A program made the translations under genes and the position numbers. A stretch of 64,000 nt of DNA from contig SVPQ01000003.1 in assembly GCA_015065845.1 (NCBI GenBank), forward strand, positions 62,001 to 126,000, given 5' to 3'. A model generated the notes under the pieces. It saw only the letters and a program-made list of their open reading frames with translations, was not told where the DNA came from and ran no database searches. Source of the DNA: Oscillospiraceae bacterium (GTDB lineage Bacteria; Bacillota; Clostridia; Oscillospirales; Acutalibacteraceae). Each line of letters begins with the position of its first letter. The stretch's first letter is position 1. Below are positions 59,515 to 64,000 of the stretch, one piece after another.

Positions 59515-59588
59515 TTGACATTTAGTGCTTGTCAACAAAAAGATTATATGTTATTATTTAGATGTTATTGACACTCACTAAATGTCAA
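59515..59588. promoter_or_regulatory. paired operator sites TTGACA-N9-TGTCAA
   Basis: Site 1 (59515-59535) and site 2 (59568-59588) are 21-bp palindromes, TTGACA-N9-TGTCAA. The N9 (AG or CT followed by CACTAAA) places the two sites in opposite orientation, centres 53 bp apart, about five helical turns. Site 2 contains a TTGACA that can serve as -35 for the acidic gene, with TATGTA (59591-59596) as a weak -10. Site 1 lies just upstream of the XRE start codon. Confidence 0.7.
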
Positions 59589-59708
59589 TATATGTAAAAT
59601 TAGATAAAGTAGTAAAATTATGTTTTTTACGAATAAGGTTTGCTTTTAAATTCAGCTGTTTTTATACCCATATTATGAAAATGTGATTACTTTAAGAGGA
59701 GAATATAG

Positions 59709-59960
59709 ATGAACATATTTGAGATTTATTATAATGCAGTTGCAAATAGTTACGATACCGACCTTGATGGTGCAAAAGAAATCATTGAAAAATTTATTAA
59801 AGAACTGAAAAAAGAATTAGACGAGTCCGATGACGAAAAAGTAAAAACTTTGTGGTATGAAGAATTCGCGGGTAAAGAATACCCCGATGCAGAAGAATTT
59901 CTCGCAACAATTTTTATGTTTGGTAAAAACCCATTTATACCCAAAAAGAGAAATGAATAA
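59709..59960 (+). CDS. small acidic helical protein, unknown
   Basis: This 83-residue protein (IFEIYYNAVANSYDTDLDGA, KEIIEKFIKELKKELDESDD, EFAGKEYPDAEEFLATIFMF) has a strongly charged helical middle and no membrane segment. I do not recognise a family. GAGGAG lies 6 bases before the ATG. It is the divergent partner of the XRE gene, and the second CTATCATTT hairpin follows it. It could be the cargo, a DNA mimic, or one half of a toxin-antitoxin-like pair; none of these can be supported from sequence alone. Confidence 0.75.
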   Translation: MNIFEIYYNAVANSYDTDLDGAKEIIEKFIKELKKELDESDDEKVKTLWYEEFAGKEYPDAEEFLATIFMFGKNPFIPKKRNE

Positions 59961-60099
59961 AATAACACAAAAAACATCCTATCATTTAGGTTTACAAAAA
60001 ACTTTAAATGATAGGATGAACTTATTTTATTGAATTGTAATTACAATCAAACGCGAAGCGTTTCCGAAATTCTGCATTTTGCATTTTGCATTCTGCATT

Positions 60100-60126
60100 C
60101 AGTAAAAAGGTTTTACCTTTTTACTG
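60100..60126 (-). terminator. hairpin at the end of the giant surface protein gene
   Basis: CAGTAAAAAGGT (60100-60111) pairs with ACCTTTTTACTG (60115-60126), loop of three bases. It covers the stop codon, and its outer arm abuts the inverted-repeat element. Confidence 0.7.
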
Positions 60127-63100
60127 AATTGCTTGCTTCATAAGAACTCTTATATTTACCATTGACTGCGCAGACTGTGTAGCGGTATTCTTTTCCTGAT
60201 TCTACAGTTTTATCTGTATAAGAATTTTCTGTTGCTTTAGCTGTAGTTAAAGACTCCCACTTACTCCATGCACCATCAGTCATTTCCTGACGATAAATGA
60301 TGTAACTCTCGGTTCCTGCGGATTTTGTCCACTTAACTACTATACCACTTGTAGTTTTTGCCGCTGTAGCAATCGGTTGTGCAAGGTAAATAAGGTGTGA
60401 ACTTGAAGTAAAAGTACTCTTGAAACTACCACTTATCGCTTTTACAGTATATTTATATTTCACACCACTTGTAACATTCTTATCTGTCCAGGAAGTTTTC
60501 AAAGAATCTACCGTTTGTTTCTTTGACCAACCTGACCACTTCTTTGTTTTTGCGTTATATTCTGAACGATATATTATATATTTTGTAGCACCTGCGCTCT
60601 CAAGCCAGGTTACTTTAATACCACTAGAAGCGTTCACTACACTAGCTGTTGGCATAGCAAGGAACATAAGGCTTTCTGTTGCAGTATAAGAACTTAAATA
60701 CTTACCATTTTTTGCTCTTACCGCGTAACGATAAGTTGCTCCACTTTCTACTTTTGTATCTGTCCAGGAAGTTTTACTTGATTTAGCGGTATCTAAACTC
60801 TCCCACTTACTCCATTTTCCATTTACAAGTTCCTGACGATAAATTTTGTAACCGGTTGTTCCTGTTATTTTATTCCATTTAACTGTAATACCTGTCTTTG
60901 TATTCGAAATTTTTACAGTCGGTTGTAAAAGTCTTACAAGTGATGCAGAAGAAGTAAATGTACTCTTGATTTTACCATTAACTGCTTTTACAGTATACTT
61001 ATATTTCACACCGCTTGTTACATTCTTATCTGTAAACGAAGTTTTTGTAGAATCAGGTGTTCCTATACTCTTCCAAGAAGACCATTTTTTAGTAGAAGCG
61101 TTATACTGTGCACGATAAACTATGTAGTTCTTTGCACCTTCTGATTTTGTCCATTTAACAACAACGCCTGATTTTGCATTGCTAATTGTAACCGTTGGTT
61201 CTGCTAAATAAAGCAATGTATTACTTGCAGTATAAAGGCTCTTATTATCCCCATTTACCGCTTTTACTGTGTAACGGTATGTTTTACCCGAAACAGCAGT
61301 TTTATCTGTAAATGATTTTGTTGTAGCCTTAGCTGTACCTAAATTAGTCCAGGCAGACCACTTGCCATTTGAAAATTCTGAACGATAAACAATATAACCC
61401 TCAGCACCTGTAACTGCATTCCAGCTACCTTTTACGCCACCTTTTGCATTTGCAATTTTAACTGCTGGTGTAGTAAGGTAAACTAATATAGGTGTACCTT
61501 CATAAGCACTTGCAACACCACCACTTGCCAGCGCACGAACTGTATATTTATATACACCTCCCGCTTTTACAGTTTTATCTGCAAAAGAAGTAACAGAAGC
61601 TTTCTGGTCAGTTAATTTATTCCAATTTGACCATTTTCCATTCGCATATTCTGCTCGATAAATTCTGTAAGTTGAAGCACCATCAACTTTTGTCCATTTA
61701 ACAGCGTAACCTGATTTACCCAGAACTACAGTTGTTTTTGGCATTGCTAAATATGAAACTGTCTTTGCACCACCAAAATTACCAGTATTGGTAGAATTGA
61801 TACCACGAACTTTGTAAGTGTATGTATTACCTGAAACTACTGTTTTATCAACAAATTCAAGTTCAGCTGAAGTACCGACTTTTTCATATTTTCCACCATT
61901 GGTACTACGATAAATTTCATATTCTGTTGCATTTTCTGATGCAGAAAAAGTAACCTTGACACCATATTTTGCATTTTCTGCATTGATTGTTTTAATAGTG
62001 CCACAAGCCCCCGTTACAAATGAAATTGACTCTATGTAGCCAGTATCAGCTAAAACTACTGCAACAGGTGTAGTATTATCTGTAAATTCAGAAACCCAAT
62101 CTGCTGTATAAACAAATTTACCATTTAAATATTCTAATTTTTCATCGCTGATAAATCCCTCTGCATAACGGATAAAGTACACTTTAATCTCTTTAGCAGC
62201 AGCATTATACATAGGTGATGTTGTAATATCAACTTTTGCAGGGTCAAAATACCTCTTTAATAAAGTTTTTGCTTCCTCCAACGAAAGAATTGCAAATTGA
62301 CCTTTTTCATCTTCTCCCCAATTTTCATAGTCTTTGTAGAATTCTTCAGCTGTACACATTGTAAGCGCATCATCAACCAGATAATCTTTGATAGTACCTT
62401 TTATACCATTAAAGTCACGATTATAATAACGCTTTGAGTAACCGTCTGCATAAGTTGGTGCAATATACGCAATATTATCTACGCAAAGCGCGATATCAAG
62501 CCATTTGTTTGAAGCAAGTGTATTACTGTTTAAAGCACTTTCTTTTTCACCTGATGTAACTGAAATATTTTGTAAAGATGTACCATCTTTATTTAATTCA
62601 TAATTAACTACAATTTCAATTACTCCATTCTCAGCTTCAAGGAATACGCCTAACTGACCTTCGCCCATTCCGATAATATCCAACGACTCAGCAGTATAAA
62701 CAACTTTTGAATTATCCTGTTTTATAAATGTTACAACGAAGTTATTATCACCACTGATTTCAATTGCTTTATAATCATTCTTTACTACTTCTACAGAGAA
62801 TGTACAAGTAGCATTTTTATAGTAAGCAACACCTGTGTTGTTTTTGCCGACTGTAAATCTGTTGTCATAAGAATGACAATCAAAATCAATCTTAAAATCC
62901 GCACCATCTATTTCCTGATAAGGAGAGATATTTTTCAATGTTTTTGTTGTTCCGTCAGAATATTTTATTGTTACATTATATTTTAAAGCATAAGGGTAAT
63001 AAATAAAGAACTCTTCGTCTTCGTTTTCATAATCAATGTAACCGTTGGTGTTTTCTATAAGTTTACCCTGTGGAACAACTGAAATTGAAGTAACAGTTTT

Positions 63101-64000
63101 CTCTGCTTTTTTTACATTGAATGTGTAGTCGCACTCCTTATTATTTACAGAAAGAGTTGTTTTGTGTGCACCTGCTTTTATCTGTGATGTACTGTCCTGA
63201 GAGTCATCAATATTCAAACTAAAATCTCCATATCTTCTGATTTCATCATAAGTATATGTTTTTGAAGTACCATCTTTATAATTTATTGTTACAGTCGGAT
63301 GTGTTCTGTATAAATCATAACAGAAGAAATATTTACCGTCAGAACCCTCCATATTATAACCATCTTCATATTCGGTTAAATCTCTTGTAGGAACAGCAAC
63401 AATATTTTTAACAGGGTCTTCTGTAATTTTAAATGTAAACTCACATTTTATGCCTGCAAACTCAACAATACCAGTGTTTGTACCCGGTTTGAGAGGGTTG
63501 TCAGCACTCTGCTGAGCATAAACAGAAAACTCTTCACCAAGATTACTTATCTCCTGATAACTATAAGTTTTAACTTTTCCATCTTTATAAGTAACCGTAA
63601 CATCCGGCTCGGTATTTGAAATGTAATACTTGAAGTATTCTTCACCAAAATCCTCACCATTTAGAGAACCGTCTTTATTTTCTGCTAAATCTTTTGTTGC
63701 TCTGGCAGAAATTGATTTTACAGGGTTTTCTACAATTTCAAATGTAAATTCTGCTTTAACACCTAATACTAAAACCTCTGCAACATTATCTTTACCAATC
63801 TTATATGGATTCGCATGGTCATTATTATCTGCTACCATTAAATCATAACCTGTTTCATCCGAAATGTTACTGTAAAGATATGTTTTTGTCTCACCGTTTT
63901 TATAGTTAATTGTTATAGTCGGCTCTGTTTCGGTAACATCATAAAAGAATGTTTGACCTACTACAACTTCGTCGCCGTTTTCATCTGTTTCTATTTCGTC
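60113..64000 (-). CDS. giant Ig-like/FN3 repeat surface protein, 5' partial
   Basis: The frame stays open to the right edge, so the 1295 residues seen are the C-terminal part. Order: at least four Ig-like repeats of about 85-100 residues, each with TVTYKDGKVKTYSYQEI or TVNYKDGTSKTYTYDEI-type strands and a closing CEFTFKITEDPVK-like strand. A unique region of about 250 residues follows (CVDNIAYIAPTYADGYSKRY). Seven fibronectin-type-III-like repeats of about 90 residues complete it (YIVYRSEFSNGKWSAWTNLG, SFTDKTAVSGKTYRYTVKAV). It ends without an LPxTG or other anchor. Such proteins are exported adhesins or enzyme carriers; the anchor or catalytic part could lie off-window. Confidence 0.85.
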   Translation of the reverse strand, partial: DEIETDENGDEVVVGQTFFYDVTETEPTITINYKNGETKTYLYSNISDETGYDLMVADNNDHANPYKIGKDNVAEVLVLGVKAEFTFEIVENPVKSISARATKDLAENKDGSLNGEDFGEEYFKYYISNTEPDVTVTYKDGKVKTYSYQEISNLGEEFSVYAQQSADNPLKPGTNTGIVEFAGIKCEFTFKITEDPVKNIVAVPTRDLTEYEDGYNMEGSDGKYFFCYDLYRTHPTVTINYKDGTSKTYTYDEIRRYGDFSLNIDDSQDSTSQIKAGAHKTTLSVNNKECDYTFNVKKAEKTVTSISVVPQGKLIENTNGYIDYENEDEEFFIYYPYALKYNVTIKYSDGTTKTLKNISPYQEIDGADFKIDFDCHSYDNRFTVGKNNTGVAYYKNATCTFSVEVVKNDYKAIEISGDNNFVVTFIKQDNSKVVYTAESLDIIGMGEGQLGVFLEAENGVIEIVVNYELNKDGTSLQNISVTSGEKESALNSNTLASNKWLDIALCVDNIAYIAPTYADGYSKRYYNRDFNGIKGTIKDYLVDDALTMCTAEEFYKDYENWGEDEKGQFAILSLEEAKTLLKRYFDPAKVDITTSPMYNAAAKEIKVYFIRYAEGFISDEKLEYLNGKFVYTADWVSEFTDNTTPVAVVLADTGYIESISFVTGACGTIKTINAENAKYGVKVTFSASENATEYEIYRSTNGGKYEKVGTSAELEFVDKTVVSGNTYTYKVRGINSTNTGNFGGAKTVSYLAMPKTTVVLGKSGYAVKWTKVDGASTYRIYRAEYANGKWSNWNKLTDQKASVTSFADKTVKAGGVYKYTVRALASGGVASAYEGTPILVYLTTPAVKIANAKGGVKGSWNAVTGAEGYIVYRSEFSNGKWSAWTNLGTAKATTKSFTDKTAVSGKTYRYTVKAVNGDNKSLYTASNTLLYLAEPTVTISNAKSGVVVKWTKSEGAKNYIVYRAQYNASTKKWSSWKSIGTPDSTKTSFTDKNVTSGVKYKYTVKAVNGKIKSTFTSSASLVRLLQPTVKISNTKTGITVKWNKITGTTGYKIYRQELVNGKWSKWESLDTAKSSKTSWTDTKVESGATYRYAVRAKNGKYLSSYTATESLMFLAMPTASVVNASSGIKVTWLESAGATKYIIYRSEYNAKTKKWSGWSKKQTVDSLKTSWTDKNVTSGVKYKYTVKAISGSFKSTFTSSSHLIYLAQPIATAAKTTSGIVVKWTKSAGTESYIIYRQEMTDGAWSKWESLTTAKATENSYTDKTVESGKEYRYTVCAVNGKYKSSYEASNSVKR

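Larger units (their letters stand above)
59135..60099. mobile_element. 965-bp inverted-repeat element carrying an XRE gene and a small acidic gene
   Basis: The ends are inverted repeats of 55 bp (59135-59189 and 60045-60099) with two mismatches; the inner 41 bp are identical. Each end is four to five heptamers (AATGCAA, AATTCAA, AATGCAA, AATGCAG, AATTTCG) and then GAAACGCTTCGCGTTTGATT. Inside each end is a conserved hairpin: 59216-59231 with 59244-59259, and 59975-59988 with 60005-60018, both with TCCTATCATTT/AAATGATAGGA. The cargo is a divergent gene pair. No transposase or clear target duplication is seen, so mobility is inferred from structure. Confidence 0.65.

Noticed and set aside
59263-59960. 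Toxin-antitoxin system (XRE plus small protein)
   Set aside because: The genes are divergent, not co-directional, and the acidic protein shows no toxin or antitoxin family motif; not supported beyond regulator plus unknown gene.
59100-60130. Classical insertion sequence
   Set aside because: No transposase frame of any length lies inside the inverted repeats, and no target duplication is visible at 59134/60100.

Overview
The window is AT-rich DNA from a low-GC Gram-positive anaerobe, most likely a gut or rumen Clostridia of the Oscillospirales/Ruminococcaceae kind. The basis is strong AGGAGG-type ribosome binding sites, textbook TTGACA/TATAAT promoters, many intrinsic terminators, a secreted dockerin-type protein, a CD1247-type protein beside efp, ECF sigma/anti-sigma modules and several glycan-use genes. 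No lineage marker such as 16S rRNA is present, so the taxon is an inference.

Layout. 1-17.7 kb: anti-sigma-like DUF4367 protein (cut by the window edge), secreted PHP phosphoesterase, GPH-type sugar transporter with a phosphodiester glycosidase, a second GPH/MFS transporter with an unusual 290-residue tail, Rrf2 regulator, secreted alpha/beta hydrolase, then a likely malQ - HAD phosphatase - dockerin protein - glpK transcription unit and a radical SAM enzyme. 17.8-23.4 kb: a four-gene operon (MFS transporter, GH123/DUF4091, unknown membrane protein, GH29 fucosidase) from one strong promoter, suited to taking apart a fucose- and GalNAc-containing glycan. 23.7-34.6 kb: two-component system with small membrane paralogues, metallophosphoesterase/DUF1349/HAD operon, several small genes, and a three-gene cassette (CDP-alcohol phosphatidyltransferase, GNAT, nucleotidyltransferase) between two copies of a hairpin array, the second of which abuts tRNA-Tyr and tRNA-Thr. 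35.3-47.4 kb: LytTR/XRE regulators divergent from an ABC exporter, then core genes aspS, efp, CD1247-type, rpsO, pnp, a MATE exporter and a sigma/anti-sigma operon. 47.5-59.1 kb: FGGY kinase, type-4 uracil-DNA glycosylase, M24 peptidase, rpsU, and a divergent metabolic cluster (two SCP2-like proteins, split transketolase, two class III aminotransferases, tandem class II aldolase) whose substrate I cannot name. 59.1-64 kb: a small inverted-repeat-bounded element carrying an XRE regulator and an acidic protein, then a giant Ig-like/FN3 surface protein cut by the window edge.

The most unusual content is intergenic. At least six loci carry tandem degenerate 7-bp units, usually as opposed arms around a hairpin. 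Four of the hairpins share a CTATCATTT...AGTT...AACT...AAATGATAG core. Two copies bracket the XRE/acidic-protein pair with terminal inverted repeats of 55 bp (two mismatches), giving a 965-bp element that looks mobile but has no transposase. Separately, three loci carry multi-hairpin arrays: two have hairpins joined by complementary linkers (ATATCAT on one half, ATGATAT on the other), and one folds as two adjacent cloverleaves. Between the two linked arrays several stems differ in both arms while pairing is kept. I know of no named family for either structure.
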